Positions 41,561 to 55,800 of a stretch of 64,000 nucleotides of DNA are shown one piece after another. This DNA is from Leptoclinus maculatus (Eukaryota > Chordata > Actinopteri > Perciformes > Stichaeidae): the NCBI GenBank assembly GCA_032191485.1, contig JAVDOI010000002.1, positions 8,609,120-8,673,119 on the forward strand, in the 5' to 3' direction. The notes beneath the pieces were generated by a model. That model had not been told where the DNA came from and made no database searches. It was given only the letters and a program-made list of their open reading frames with translations. Made by a program: the position numbers and the translations under genes. Position 1 is the stretch's first letter. Every line of letters begins with the position of its first letter.

Positions 41561-43550
41561 TTTTATCGAGCACCTTCATGAGGTTTTAGTTAGACAAAAT
41601 ACTAGCAAAATTAATTTAATTCAATTAATTTAATTCACCTGTATTTGTGTTTAGTGTGAATTAGAAAATATTGCCATGCCTTGCTCAGCCTTGTCACAAC
41701 ATGACGCCATCACTGCAAAACAACTTTTTAATTTAATTGTTTCACATTAAAAACACACACTGTATGTTGCATCACAAAATGAGAAAACGCTGTCCTGCGA
41801 TAACAATTGAAGCCAAAGTAGAGCCGAGAATCAGCCAGTGTCGTTACCGTGAAGAGACGAGAGACACACGTTCGTCTCACACCCCTGCAGGTCGGCTGGA
41901 GATTGTGTCCGTCTGAAGCCACAACATAAAATAGTACACACAGACAGCAGGTTGAGCCACAGATGGGAAATCATAATTCAAATAGTCTCACAAAGCACTT
42001 GAATTCATTCCTACCTGTAATGTACATTACCATGATGACAGAGACCAAGCTAGGATGACCATGGACTCATATGCACTAAATCTTTCACATGATCTCACAC
42101 AAGCTTTTGGTGTGACGCCGTATATGTAACTTTCCGAGGAACACTGAAGGTTCAGAGAGACCTGCATTGGAAAGGAAAGCCTGGTGCTCATACAAAAATG
42201 TGTCCTTCGTGGTAAGCATGACATTCAACTTCCCTCGAAATGCTACTACCTAAAGAGTAACATTATGAAAAAAAAATATGAAGTCACTTCTGCACCTGGA
42301 GTGAATGTTCTACTGGATTTCTTTTAGATTAAATATAATTCAGGTCTGCGTGGTACCCGTTTTTATGAGAAACAAAAACACATTTACACCACATCACCCT
42401 GTATCCCAAAAAACAAATCCTAGCTAAACTCCTCGTGGTGCTTTGTCATCATTTAGAAGATTTTTTTTTTTTTTTTGGTGAAAGAAAAAATGAATGCCAC
42501 ATTTGATAAAGTGATAACAGCTGTCTGAAATGACATTCTCTTAATGGTTAAATAATGGTTTGACAACAGTCTGGGCATATTCATTTGTAGCGGTGTTTTG
42601 TACATGGCTGTCTGGCAAGCAAATAAATTCAGATTCTACCTCTCCGCCGTGTGCTGGGTTGAGGTGCAGCAGCTAGAAGCAAGTTATTCATATAAATTGA
42701 CAGTAGGAGTATGACATCCCTTTAAAGATGTCTGTAGGGAACAGCTTAACACCCCTGGAGCCACATAGCACACATGCCTTTTAGTAAACTGACTAAACTG
42801 AAACTGACGGGTGAAATAAATATGCAAAATGCAGACTGCAAAATATTCAGATTTCACTATTTTCAGTGATGAAAATTAGTTTTGTTTTGTTCCCTCAATA
42901 ATGGTCTTACACCACCAACCACCTTCCCCTTCAAGACAATTAAATAATAAATAATAAATTGCTGTTTAGAATAGATTTACGAGGGTATGGTCTCATCTGA
43001 ACTATGATTTTAAACAACCATAGGTTCAATCTGTACATTCGAAGTTGGATATCTCACCTGGGCCTTCGTCACAGGCCTTTCCTGCAGATAGACAAACGGC
43101 AACACACGTACAGTAAAGCAACACTGCAGTCCAGCATATGCATCAGCAAAGAGAGCAAGATAGATTGACGCATGCAGTTCAAAACCAAGTTTGTACAGTT
43201 CATTTGGCAGTGAGCGACATATTAATGTGTTTGTTACATAGATATGCTGCACAGGGGGGTGATCCCCCTCCATGGGTAGCTGTCCCACCTAGTCTCTGAT
43301 TTTCTGTGTGCGTGTATGTGGAGACACGGATCCCACTGCACTGGTCTGGCACAATGGAGGCCACCCTCGCACCACAGTATAGTGCAGGCTGACAGAGAGG
43401 GCCGATAAGTCCGGCTGACAGCTCCTTAATCCCCATTAGTGCCTCAGACAGGGCGGTTTGACAGAGTGCAGCACTGTCCTTAGGCCAGTCCCTGTTTTTT
43501 GTCCTCCCCTCCCCTGTTAGGGACCTGCAGGATGCCCTAACAGAGGATGT

Positions 43551-43565
43551 GGCGCCACCAAGTGG
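43551..43565 (-). promoter_or_regulatory. asic2: CTCF-like motif in asic2 3' UTR
   Basis: Complement of GGCGCCACCAAGTGG is CCACTTGGTGGCGCC, one mismatch to the CTCF core. It lies just past the asic2 stop codon. Confidence 0.4.
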
Positions 43566-43614
43566 AGGCAGCCGCTGGGTGTGTGTGGCATCTGAGGGAC
43601 AAGGGAGGAGGGCC

Positions 43615-43716
43615 TCAGCAGGCAATCTCCTCCAAGGTGCCCAGCGTTGTCTGCAGGGGGACTGTCACAGTGTGGCTGATGGACTCCGAGTGGTTTGCCA
43701 CTGGGTCACAGGAACT
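43615..43716 (-). CDS. asic2: asic2 terminal exon, PDZ-ligand tail
   Basis: 102 nt with TGA at 43617-43615. SSCDPVANHSESISHTVTVP, LQTTLGTLEEIAC. Acceptor CCCCCCAG lies only about 30 bp from the end of a LINE insertion. The 3' UTR continues to lower coordinates; no clear AATAAA was found on this strand, so its end is not given. Confidence 0.96.
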   Translation of the reverse strand, partial: SSCDPVANHSESISHTVTVPLQTTLGTLEEIAC

Positions 43717-46700
43717 CTGGGGGGAAAAAAGATTGAAAGAGTCTTAGGTTCAGGTTCAGGTTCAGGTTCAGGTTCCTGTTATTGGTCCCCGTAGGTAGAC
43801 TTGGTTTGCAATAGAGAGCGAGGCATCCATCTCGACAGACATTACAATCAACACAGACAACAAGACAAACATGATAAAAGTACACAAGGCTACAAATCAG
43901 TAAATCAGTAAATAAAATAAATAAGTACACAAACGTTGTTTCTATAGCATCTGTGCACTGTTGCTATGATTTGTTCACCTGAGTGATGGCTGCTGGAACA
44001 AAGCTGTTCTTATATCGCTTTGTTCTGCACCGTGGGATCATATACCTCCGTCTAGAAGGAAGAAGCTGAAATTCCCCGTGCAAAGGGTGGGAGTCGTCCT
44101 TTAAAATGGAGCCGGTTATCCATTGTAACTGTCTGGTGAACAGGGACTCTAAGTTAAGCTGTGACTCACCAATCAGCCTGCTAGACCATTTCACAATTTG
44201 ATGCAGAGAGTTTCTGTTCTTTAAAGAGAGGTTTCCAAACCATGACACCAAAGAAAAGGATCAAATCGATTCAATAAAAGCACGATAAAATAAGGTCATC
44301 ATGGTTTTTTTGGAAATAGGAGTTTCCTCAAACAAAACAAACGCTGGTGCCCCTTTTTGCACACGGCTACACAGTTTGCTTCAAAGTTCAGTTTTGAGTC
44401 GATAATTGTCCCAAGATATTTGTAAGATTGTACACATTCCACTGTCTGACCCTTCATGGATATGAGTTCATGTGTGTGGGCTCGTCTTCTAAAATCAATT
44501 GTTGAGCTAATTGCCATACTACTTTGGCTGGAGAGCTAGCCACTAACATGCTAACTAGCCGGCATCATGCCAGCACAACCCAGTCACAATAGATTGGTTG
44601 TTAACGGGACAATAAATTAACCCGATGTATTCAAAAGATGTGACTTTTACCAATCGAGCTCTGTACTGGAGCAGTTTATACCAATATGCTTTAATATGAT
44701 ACAGTAACTTCCTGCATGTTAGACTCTCTGCCTCTCTACGCTTTGTAGTCAACAAATTAACCAATTAAGGCACAGCAGGTTTATTTATGCCTATTCAAGA
44801 GGGTGCAGGGTGCTGCCACTGGCACCTTTTATTGATATGCCCCCCCCCCAACCTTCTCCCTATACAGCAGCTTTTGGTATTCTTGATTTGACTAAGATTT
44901 GATGTTCATGCATGTGTTCGTTAAGGTGGGAATGGTTGCTCCCAAAAGAGTCCTCATCGCTATTTGGATTCTTTGAGAACTCCTTCAACGAGCAGAGCTT
45001 TTTTTTTTTTGGGCATTAAATTAGCATGCTACTGTCAGTCTGAACACAGTTTTAGATTTCCTAGGGCGCTCTTTCTCCGTGCTTGTGTGGAGGGGTAACG
45101 ACAGGGCAAGGTTTGATATGCATGGTCAGAGTGCATGAAATTGCACTCTGTAAGGAAAATTGACAAGTGAGGGGTTAAAGGCCACTCTTACCACATCCTC
45201 TCCGTGACTCTCCTCCTCCTCCTCTCTGCTCAGTAAATCCAGTAGTCTGTCTTTCACCACCTGCAGATTGGGAAATAATAAGTCAGAAAAGCGTCACTTA
45301 ATAATTACAAGAAGCGAGCTTCTATAACAGTTAGGAACATTTGACTTCATAGCAGAAAAAGTAATTTGGTGGCATATGGCAACACACTACACTATCACAA
45401 TCATTTGAGCATGCAAACTGTTAAAAGAAGCTTTAGAGGTGCTTATGTCAGCGACATGAGGGTTTCTTATCCCCATTACTCTATAATGGCTATTAAAATA
45501 CAAATAAAAATTGAAAATGACTTTCCCTCTGTATTTCCACACCCCTCGGGGAGACAAAGACTATTATTTCTTGCCAGAACCCTGCGCAGCTGAAAGCAGC
45601 AAAAGAAGCTCTAAAGAGAGCTTCAACAATGGGAAAAGCACCAGCACACATTCCTTCATCTCACGCCGCTTCTGAAGTAAATCTAGCGCTTTGTATCGAA
45701 TCTGCTCTCATGGCCAACGGATGCTCCAGCTCTTCACTAAAAAAACCCAAAATGAGAGCTATCAATGTTTATTGCTCCGAGTGGGACCCTTTAGAGGAGT
45801 GATGTGTTGGCGTAATTAGATGTTTCAACATTCATGTGAGAACAAAAGTATGCATCTTTAGACCGACCTCATAAGCATAGTCAAACAGCTCTAGGATGGT
45901 CAGGATGCTGGCTCCAATGAACAGACCCATCTGGCCTCCAATATCACCTGTAGACGAAGGCCACAGTTACACAAAGATAAAAAATAAAAATAGAATAGGT
46001 TACAGGTATACAGCGTACAACTTGAATCTTGTTATGTTCAGTCAGAGATCGTTTAGAGGCTATTTTGGCACTTTTCATTTATAGATGCTGTGACTTAACT
46101 GACAAAATTGTAAAAATGTAGCTCGCTGCCAGTAAAATCACATGTCACAGTGCCGACATTTTTGTTGATGGCTTGTCACACACACCATGACCATCCAATC
46201 AGACATCTTTGAATTAGCTTATCTCAATCTTCTGCCATGACTCAGAGTGGGCCATTTCCCATGAATTAACACACATATTCAAAAGTAGCATGACTGTGAC
46301 TAATGTAAACTGGATCCAGGTTTTGGAAAATAAAGTTAACATTGAGTTAAACTTACCCAGCAAGCCTGCCACCTCGTAAGCTTTCTTTTGCTCGATGGTC
46401 TCATAGTTTAAAGCCTCAAAGAACACATCCAACACCAAGATATTGTCTCTGCAAAAGTCAAAATTGGGCATTAGTCCAGAAGAATCCACCAGCAGGCAAT
46501 CACTTGGCAATTAACAGTCCATCTATTTCCTGCAAGGCTGAGCAAACAGGCAACACAACCACTTTGTGGGAGGAGAACATGTGTATTGCAGAAGCTCAGA
46601 TTTTCACAGATATCCCAGTTCTTTAAATTCGTCTTTAAAAGTGCTACAGGAGACAACGTGGGCAGCAAAGACGCTCAGATCCTCTTTGTGGTGAGTTTGC

Positions 46701-49700
46701 ATCTTTCTCCCATTTAAAGTGTGTTATCTCTGGACGCTAAGCTGTCCCCCACATCAGGTAGTGGAGACTCTAAGTAATGGATTGGTGTAAGTGTGGATAC
46801 TTGCCAGTCTTGGTGTATTGACAATAAATGTGGTGGTAAAAAAACGCCTCAAAAGAGATCAGCTGCACTTATTAGAGCTTCATTCACAATTGTTTCTAAA
46901 TTTGTTTTCTTTTAGTTCTTTGTAAAACATGTAAAAACAGAGAAAACTAGAACACACTCATGAAACACCGTCATATTTTTGGGAATTAAGATTGTTCCTA
47001 AATTGGACAACCATTCTGGGTTATCTGTCATTAACAAGAGGGATTGAAGGAGCTGAACATTTGCTGGTGTTTTCCCACCACCAGGCCTGGGACACACGAT
47101 AAACCATATTAAGAATTGGTGTGAATCAGTGGTCCCTACTGCTGATTGCTAAAGCATTGATTAATACCCCAAAAAATATGAATGAAGTTCTAATCCGTGC
47201 ATGAACGTTCCAGGAATGCAGCCAATTGTGTGGTTCAATAAATTTACAGTACATTTATTTGAAGCTATTTTTATTTGCATTCTACTCATCGTCCTAACAG
47301 TTCGAGCAGTATCAGAGCATCATTAGGTGAACTTTTGTTACTTGCTACTTACGTGATGTACTTCTCCGACTTGTTGAACTTCTTCTGCAGGTAACGGGCC
47401 GAGGTCTTGCTGGGGATTTTGACCATGGACAGCTCTTTGTTGTAGCGGGTCATGTTGCACGGCGTCCTGCACATGCAGTTACTGCTCTCCGAAGCCGACA
47501 GTTTAGCTTTACGCAGGAGAGGGCGATGGAAAGGGGAGAAGCGTAATAACGGGGGGGGGGGTTGAATGGAACGAGATGTGGGAAGATGGATGATGAGCAC
47601 AAGGAAAAATGCTCTTTTAGACACAAATTGAGACTTTTCCTTATATAGTCCTAGATATACTGAGACTTCCACTTTAAAAAGGCAGAACATATCCAGTTAG
47701 CAGTGTGACTGCTAAATATGTTGCCAGTTTAACTAAGGCCTCCACCCCTATGTTACATCCAACTGGCAGACCAAAGTCTTACCGTGTATTTGAAGAACTT
47801 CTGGCCAGACTGATGACTGACCAGTCATCTGCACAAATCAAGCAATCTCTATATTATTCTAATACTTCAGGAGAAAATCAGCTCACTGACCACAAACTAT
47901 ATATGTTATTAAAACTATGAGATAAACAAAATACTAAAATACTAAATGGACAAACATCACAAGTTGCTATATCTAATAAAATATTCTACATTATTTTACT
48001 TAACAATACATTAAGGTCACTGAAAATACACGATAAGCTTCTAAATACATTTACGTCTATTTTAACCATCGATAGATAGAAAGATGCCAAATGTTCGCTG
48101 GTTCCAGCTCCTCAAAATGTGAGGATTTGTGAGTTTTCTATAAATGGAAATTTTTTGGCATCAATTTTTTGGCATCTCAACAAGACTACGGGGAACTTCA
48201 AACCTTACTAATTTGAAATAGCATTGTGTTAAATTGTGCTAATGGTACACCTACCACAGCCAGATAAGCCACATCTGTGTAGTGTGTTAGTGCCAGCTGT
48301 ACGTCAATGCTTTATCAGAGCAAATAAAACATTCAACTAAACAGACCTGAAGCATCGCGCCACAGGAAAATGTATCTGTCACCTCTTTTCTTGATCTGAA
48401 ATCTGCCCCCTGTTGTCCGGAAACTGAAGACAGGGGTCAGATTTCAGATGATGAAAAACACATACTGTACCTATAAACACTGGCATTCAAATAGCACACA
48501 GGATTGCACACATGGCCCCATTCATACCGCGCCTTAAGTCTTGCGGCTGTTTACTCCATAAAAGCCTGAACGACAGTACAAGTCAATGTCACTGTCAACG
48601 TCACAACATATAAAGCGCCAAAAACAAACACGCCCTCAAGCAGCATCCGTGAAAACATCCTTCACCCTGACAGAGACAAAGTCCTGATGCAGAAATGCCA
48701 GCCTCTATTCACGGTTCTGCTTTGGCAGTTTGACTCAGAGAGAGAGAGAGTGAGAGAGAGAGAGCGAGAGAGAGAAACAAACTCAACTAAAATGCATTGG
48801 ATGATTTCGTGTTAAGCCCACAGCCAACACCAACTCTCTCACAGTGACTGTAATGTTAAGCGACACAGGCTTTTCAAATATAGCTCCATCAAAAGCTTCT
48901 ACGGCACCGAGGCTGCTCACACTCCCCCATAAATCACTTTCCTAAGCTGAATTTATGAAGTTGCAAAATGTAAATATATGCTCGAATGAGTCGTTTCTCT
49001 CTCCAAAAAAACTTCTCTCTGGATTTAAAAACCCCAAAACCCCTAATTCTCTGAATCGAAAGAAGAAGTTAGTATCATCAGGATTATTCCTCTCTGTGGC
49101 AGACCCGCAGATCACAGAGAACCAGGAAGCTTTCCCCCCACGGCGCGCTAATAGCCGGTGGGACAACACAGTCACGTAATTGCAAGAGGAAATTCAATAC
49201 GGCTTCTCTGTGGTCTCTTATTTTTTATTCAAATGAGACATTATTGGACACACAGGAGCAAGGCCTCGTGCATTCAAATGATTGATTTATTGCTCTCAGC
49301 CCCTCACCTTTGTCCTCCCCCCTTTTTCGTTTTCTCTCTCACATACACATTTAAATCTAAAAGATCAAATGACCACAATACATTTTTTTTCAGTTATAGT
49401 ATAGTATTATAGTATTAGTATTTTCTCAATGTTACAACAACACCTATTTAAGACAGTTTTGGCATCTGCTGTTTGGAAGCTATAACAACAATTGGAAATA
49501 CTTGTGTTTTCTGTCTGTGTGTGATTATAGACTCAGATAAACTCCAAAGCAAATGACTAGACAAGCAGGTTGTCTCCTCTCACAAAGTGCTTTTAGAGCC
49601 ATCTCCAAATCTTAAGTGACATTTATAGAGTGAGAGAAACCCAATCAAACTTTAATGCGTGAAATGTTCTTTGACGGGTATAGCAAATTGGCACTGCCTT

Positions 49701-49743
49701 TAAAACAAGAATCAATTTGCATTCAGTGATACAAACTCTTCAC

Positions 49744-49802
<59 letters not shown>

Positions 49803-52800
49803 GGGATTGTGAAAGGTTTTATGTTTCTAGTTTTCAAGAAATAACTCGCCAACAGCTGAGGATGATTTTACTTAGTATGTTTTTTTTTCATTAACTTAGC
49901 AGTTGTGTGTTATTTATGTTTTCACTAAAATGTAAATTGCATTAGAGCTAATATGACTATCAGCGGTATTACTTGAGAATGTGTTAAAGCATGGTATCAT
50001 TTCTTAATGACTATGCAAGAAAATGAATCCATCTTGAGAGAGGCTCTTTCATCATAAAGCCACTGCAACCACTTAAGTTGCCTCGTGAGTATATAGCCTG
50101 TGCGGCCAAATGACAAATAAATGTCTTTATTATTTATAATACTTTCTCACTTGGAGTCTCGTCATTCATCAGTTTCAGACCTCATTTCTGCCTCCACAAC
50201 AATCAACAATAGAGGTTAATGGAACACTTTGAAACGGACAAAACGTAAAAAAATAGGTTTTGATTTAGTTGAGCATCGGATATTATTTGTTGATATCATC
50301 GCGGCAACACTAGAAGGATGTATCGTAGACGATCAGGACACATCATGCTTTAATTAAGTTCCCCCACTGTGTCTGCGTTTACAGCCTTTTGATTTATTTT
50401 CTGATACAGAGCGATCGTGAGCTGCACATATACTTTCAGATCTGGAGTCACATCCTTACTACCTACCGCTGTGCAATCGCTGCGTTTACGTGCAATGAGT
50501 CAAACAGAGTAGAGATCGCGGTGAACAGAAGGTCTGCAGTGTTATGGCTTTGTTAGTGTTACAGAGTCTTAACTGAAGGGAAAATTCACACCTTTTACGT
50601 GGATGTCCAATCAGTTTTAAAAGGTAAATGTATGGAATTCCCCAATGCTTGCTATATTGACCGAGAAAGCTGAGTTTGCAGCTGCAAAATCTGTTGTTCT
50701 TCCTGCATCCGGCGTAGTCATTTGACGTGACAGTAGTCATGGCAAGATGGTGGAAAGGAAGGTCTACAGGCTAATTTAGCTTGGATTTCTAGTCTCCGTC
50801 TCTGGGTAGCCAGGTGGCGTTAATGTCACAGAACCGAACTGCCTTCATGAAAATATATTATGTTCAGATTTAGGTGCCCCAACCCTTTACGTGTGACTGT
50901 AAAGTGTAGATGTGCTTAAGCTGGCAACATGGCCGGAATGTACCCCAATGCATGCCGGGACAGGCTCTAGCCTTCCTTGTGACCTTTAATAATCAAATTG
51001 GAAACAGATAAGAAACCATTTTCCCTTGACTAAGCTAAACCCTTGACTTTTAAACACCTTTCAAGGAATCTAATTTGGATAAAAATCACAAAGAAACCTT
51101 CTCATCTGCTTTTGCAAGCAGACATTAGCGAATTTTCCTAAAAACAAAAAGAATCAGTTCAATATCTTAAACAGCTGACAAATGACAAAGTTAATATAAC
51201 ATTTTGAATGTGAAAGGATGGAGCAAAGGCTGCCAAAAACCTCTTACAGGGCTGTTTAATTTACCTCAACGCATGAAATATGTCACCATCATCTATCTGA
51301 CCACCCATCCATTAAATTGTCTGCTCTGATGTTGGTTACAGACTTGATCAGCTCTTCACACACACAAGGGGAAATATTGAGACGAATCCTGTTCTCTTGA
51401 TAAATCAGAAAGTTAAGTAGCGACACAGACACTTTCCTCCATGTAGGATATACTGGAAGTGCTTTGGCCAGTTGTGTTACAGAGTTATTCCTTGACAGTG
51501 AAATTTATTTTTTAAACGTATGACAGTATGACGGTGGCTATCACTTGTTACCTACTACAGTGCTTTGGCATTCATGATGATATACTTTAGTTGCTCTTAA
51601 GTTGAGCCGACCCAAGCTTAAAATTCTCTGCGGTGTTGCTCATCTTTAAAGCAGGTTTAGCATTAATGCTCTGTATCGACAGGGAAAAAAGATAATCCTA
51701 ATCCTTTGCCGAGGCAAATAATGATATGTAAACCAGAAAATACAGCATGTGTGTGTGTGTGTGTGTGTGTGTGTCGTCTTAACTCATGTTCATGAGGTTG
51801 TGTGTATATGCAAACTTACCAAGGGCAGGCTCGGCGCAGTCTTTGTACTGCTCAGGCGTGCAGTAAGAAGCATCGCCTAAGAACAGTTTGAATGAGGAGG
51901 AATTAGTCAATGGTAGTGTTTACATTGAGTTCCTAAAAGACAGTTGGATGAATATAGAAACAATATCCCAGGTTTAAATGCCAACAACTAATCCTGTATT
52001 GACTTGTGATGTCTCCCAATGCAGTCTAATCTCATATCAAATACTGCAACCTTGCTAAAGCTCTGTACACGGTCAATACACCCCCAGAAGTGTCTTTTTT
52101 TTGTGTGCTAAACTCGGACCAGCAGTGGTGCTTACCAGGCATGTGCACCATCCTGCAGTTGCAATTCTCTACGATGTAGCGTGTTTCACAGTCAATCCTG
52201 CAGGCGGTTACACTGTAGACCTGGAAAAAGCCCGACTCAAGAGCCTTCGATTCGCACTCTCCCCACGGGGGAGGCAGGTAGGTCAGCTGCAGGTGAGAAA
52301 ACATGGGGTGGGGGAGAGTTAGGAGTTTCTTTCAAACACACACAAGTTTCTGCAGAGTTTTTAAGACTTTTTTATTAAAATACCATATAGAATGCAATTG
52401 AATGCCTTTTTCCCAGTGTCCCCCTCTCCACTACGTTTCTGGTACTCTTCTGTCTGTGTATGGGTGCGCTGCCGTGGGCGTGGCCTCTCCACTTACTCTC
52501 CCGGCTCCTGGCTCACCTGATTGCTGCCAAGCACCTGGATGTAGTCCAGGTGTGTTCCAAGCAACACACCTGGACTACATCAACTCATCAGCCCAGCAGT
52601 ATCTCTACACAGGCGTTCCTCCCAGCCCTTGTCAGATCGTTCTGTCGGCCACAAGGGATGCTCCCTTGTGATCCTGCTTAGTGTATTATCTCCTTGTGTG
52701 TTTGTTGCTGTGTTTAATCCTGTTTTTCCCTTGTGCCTCAGTATCATCCACCTTCCTGTCTGCCAGCCTGCTTCCCCATCCAACCTCACCCTCGTTCACC

Positions 52801-55800
52801 TTGCTCAGCTGGACTCTTCACCCTCCTGCCCTCTGCCATCATCACTGGTACTGATTTATTGAGTACTTTCAATAAACTTCATCTGTTTCCTAGTTGTGTT
52901 CTGCGCTTTGGTCTTTCATTTTGAACTAGATCATTAAAACATTTAAAAAATGTGTAAGTACCTGAATGTATTGACACCTAGTAACTTAATTAATAACAGG
53001 ATCTGGACCCCGATACACTGCAGAAAATGTATCGATGGATAACCAATCAAAAAATGAATCCAAGGACTTTTGCCCATGAGTCGGTTGAGTTTTGGAGCTA
53101 CTGTGGCCAGAAGTAGCAACAGTGCTCGCTATAGGTCTGCTGGTGCTGACTGAAACTCTCCCCAACAAAGGATTGAACAGCCTGCTGAATGCACAAGATG
53201 TGCAATGTCTCCCAACAGCCCGCAACCACAAACCAATAAAAGATGGAACTGTATACATCAAGCAAGAAAAAAAATTAAAGGACTTCTAACATGAGGTAAA
53301 AACAGAAATGCATATACTTATAATTAAATATATATATAAATATTTATATATACTTTTGAAGTTTTTTGGATACCCTTCCACTAAGTATTTTTTACAGTGG
53401 AAGGGTTTTATTTTCACATTGAAAATCCATGTTGTGGACAAATCCATACAGCAGCCCCCCAAATGCGTTCCTCGGTCCTTGAAAACCAGCCAATAGAGCA
53501 GCAGAAGAGCCTCACAACAAACCAGGCGGTGCGGAAAACAATTCAACAGATAGCCAGACTCTGTCAGAAAAATCCCAAGCCGCCTGGCAATGGGAGCACA
53601 AAAACTCCAAATGTTCTCCTCCTGCTCCTGTGGCTCTAAGGACCGGGACAGCAGATGAAGAAGGAGGGACACCGGGCCGAGCAGTGTGGAGGCCCATCTG
53701 CTCCAAAACACGGGCAGCGTGCTCTAGCCCACACTCGGCATCCATCACCCTCTGTTCCCCAGTTCCCTTCATTGTCATCACTATGCGTCCCCACTGAGGC
53801 TTCTTCAGCCAAACGAGCAATTCTTTTGGATCAGGCAAAACACAACATCCTGCCAGGTGAAATTTGGCCGCAGTTTGCTTGTTAGTACTGACAGGATTTG
53901 AAACCCTGCCTCCCCCCCTTTCAGGCGATGTTGTACCTGTGCTTCTAGGGAGGTTGATGCTTTAGGTCTTCAGATCACTTCACCAACAGATAAATGAAAA
54001 CACAATCCGAACAGCAATCTAGCACGCTGAATATGTCAGAGTCCAAAAGCCTCTAGTCATTTCTGGACACGGACTACTATGTCTCCTGTGATAATTAAAC
54101 ATGCCCTCCCTGAAGCCAGCAGCAAGCACAAGAAATGAATACCGACATCCAGATGCTATTAATTATATTAGGGACTAAAGAAAGGTGCTTCGCAGCAATC
54201 CTTAACCTTTAAAATCACCTTCAACCCCAGCCAATCTTCACTTCTTGGCTAATTAGAGTCAGATGTGGCTGATCGGAGATCTGATTATTTCTCTGTAATC
54301 AGATAATTCAAGGTGCTCAATATAACTTTTTTTTTTTTTTAACTAAGTTAGGACCAAGTTGACCTGATTATTATCGATCTAATAAGATACGAGGCCTGTG
54401 CCCCACTCGGGGTGTTATTAATCAATGTTCCCTTCACCAGAGCAATGCTTTAATTAGGCTTTACAAGTTGGTCAGCAGGGGTGGGTTTTAATAAGTTCAT
54501 TGTGTTAGTGCTGGTTGGGTGAGCAACAACAGTCAAAGTTGTGTTTTAAATACACGTCTGTCCAAAATGTAATAACTTAATTTTATCCTATTCGACATTT
54601 GTGTGAAATTGTCATAATTAGCTAATTAATTCCTGAGTTGTGGCCAAAAACCTGTTTTGTGACCTTTGACCACCTAATTCTAATCAATTTAACCTTGAGT
54701 GCACGTGGATGTTGTATAATGGACAGTTTTTTAAAATCCTTTTCGAAGAATGTCTTTCTCAACCAACGGAACACCGTGCTCTTTTAGCTTCAGTCAAAAG
54801 CCCACAGAAGAGCGATGTCTATGTCTGGAGAGCTTTAACTTAAAAGTGCCTGTATGTGAAAACACATTCAAACCCATATAGGCTTTGCACTTTGTGCCTT
54901 TAGCTCACTTGATTGAGCTGCTTTGATCTAGGCCCAACATTTTTTGCCCAAATAAGCTAATTTAAACTCTTTGTCAAAGTCATTTTCACAGGCAGACTGA
55001 TTGGCGTCCATTACAAAGATCCGCTAATCACCAGGGCTTTTTAAAATGTGTTCCACAAGGCCCCATCCCAAGTCTGTGAACCAGATACTCTACCCAGTCT
55101 TCATTATCAGGACTGCTTTTGAACATATTTAACAGTGCCCTCCGGGTTTCTATAGAAGAAGAAGCTTAAGAAGACAGGTGGGAACATCTCGCAGCAGGAG
55201 GTATTTTCCTTCTGATACAAAGTGCAATTGTGCATTAATTAGCTGGAGCTAAATTTGCTGTGTTCCCCACTGTGCGGGCTTGTGGATAGGGACAGTGTTT
55301 GTGCAGCAGACAGGCAAGAGGAGAGACTGCCTTCAACCCTGCAAGTTATGGGCTGTGCTGAAAGATGACAGAAACCCTGGAGGTTCATTACCCAGGAGGC
55401 CTAAACATCACTGCATAGATCTCTTCCGCTTCCTTCCTACCGCTGAGGTGACTCTCTGTATCGCAGCACCACACTGTTGGGACTGTTGGGACTGTGATGT
55501 ACAGCAGTGAGACGACGTTTCAACACAATTTTGCTGAAGAAAAGTTTTTGAAATCCAAACTGAACAGGCTACCCAGAGCAACCTTTGAGAACATATTTAC
55601 ATGCACTGTAGAGCTGGTTACTGCAATCCCTAATCTGAAAAATGTTGCTTTATATTTGAATTCATATCAGCGTTGATCTACTCCCAGAGTGAGCGATAGA
55701 GCTGCTGGTCGAGGGCAAACAATCTTTTAGAAACCTGTTTTCATGGTCAAGAAATCAGGTTTCTCGACTCCCCTACCCTGATTATAGCAAACTGGTTACA

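Larger units (their letters stand above)
31346..43614. other. Intergenic interval between convergent mpp3 and asic2
   Basis: No gene recognised in about 12 kb, apart from the asic2 3' UTR, which must occupy an undetermined part of the right end. Contents are old repeats listed separately, short AT-rich sequence and a CTCF-like site at 35801. One exon-like segment (35465-35546) has splice-like borders but no recognisable homology. Confidence 0.6.
47507..51819 (-). other. asic2: asic2 intron
   Basis: No exon found. Holds a (GA)n tract (48740-48776), a 20-bp inverted repeat (48394-48449), (TG)n at 49744-49801 and 51747-51774, and a short teleost repeat end at 50940-51000 (ATGCATGCCGGGACAGGCTC). 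Confidence 0.8.

Noticed and set aside
43200..43625. 141-codon minus-strand ORF overlapping the asic2 stop
   Set aside because: It runs in another frame across the end of the terminal exon and into the 3' UTR; no homology seen.
53286..53838. Overlapping minus-strand ORFs of 141 and 108 codons in an asic2 intron
   Set aside because: Frames are not recognised, do not match ASIC2, and one runs into an AT-rich tail; may be repeat-derived but nothing supports a gene.
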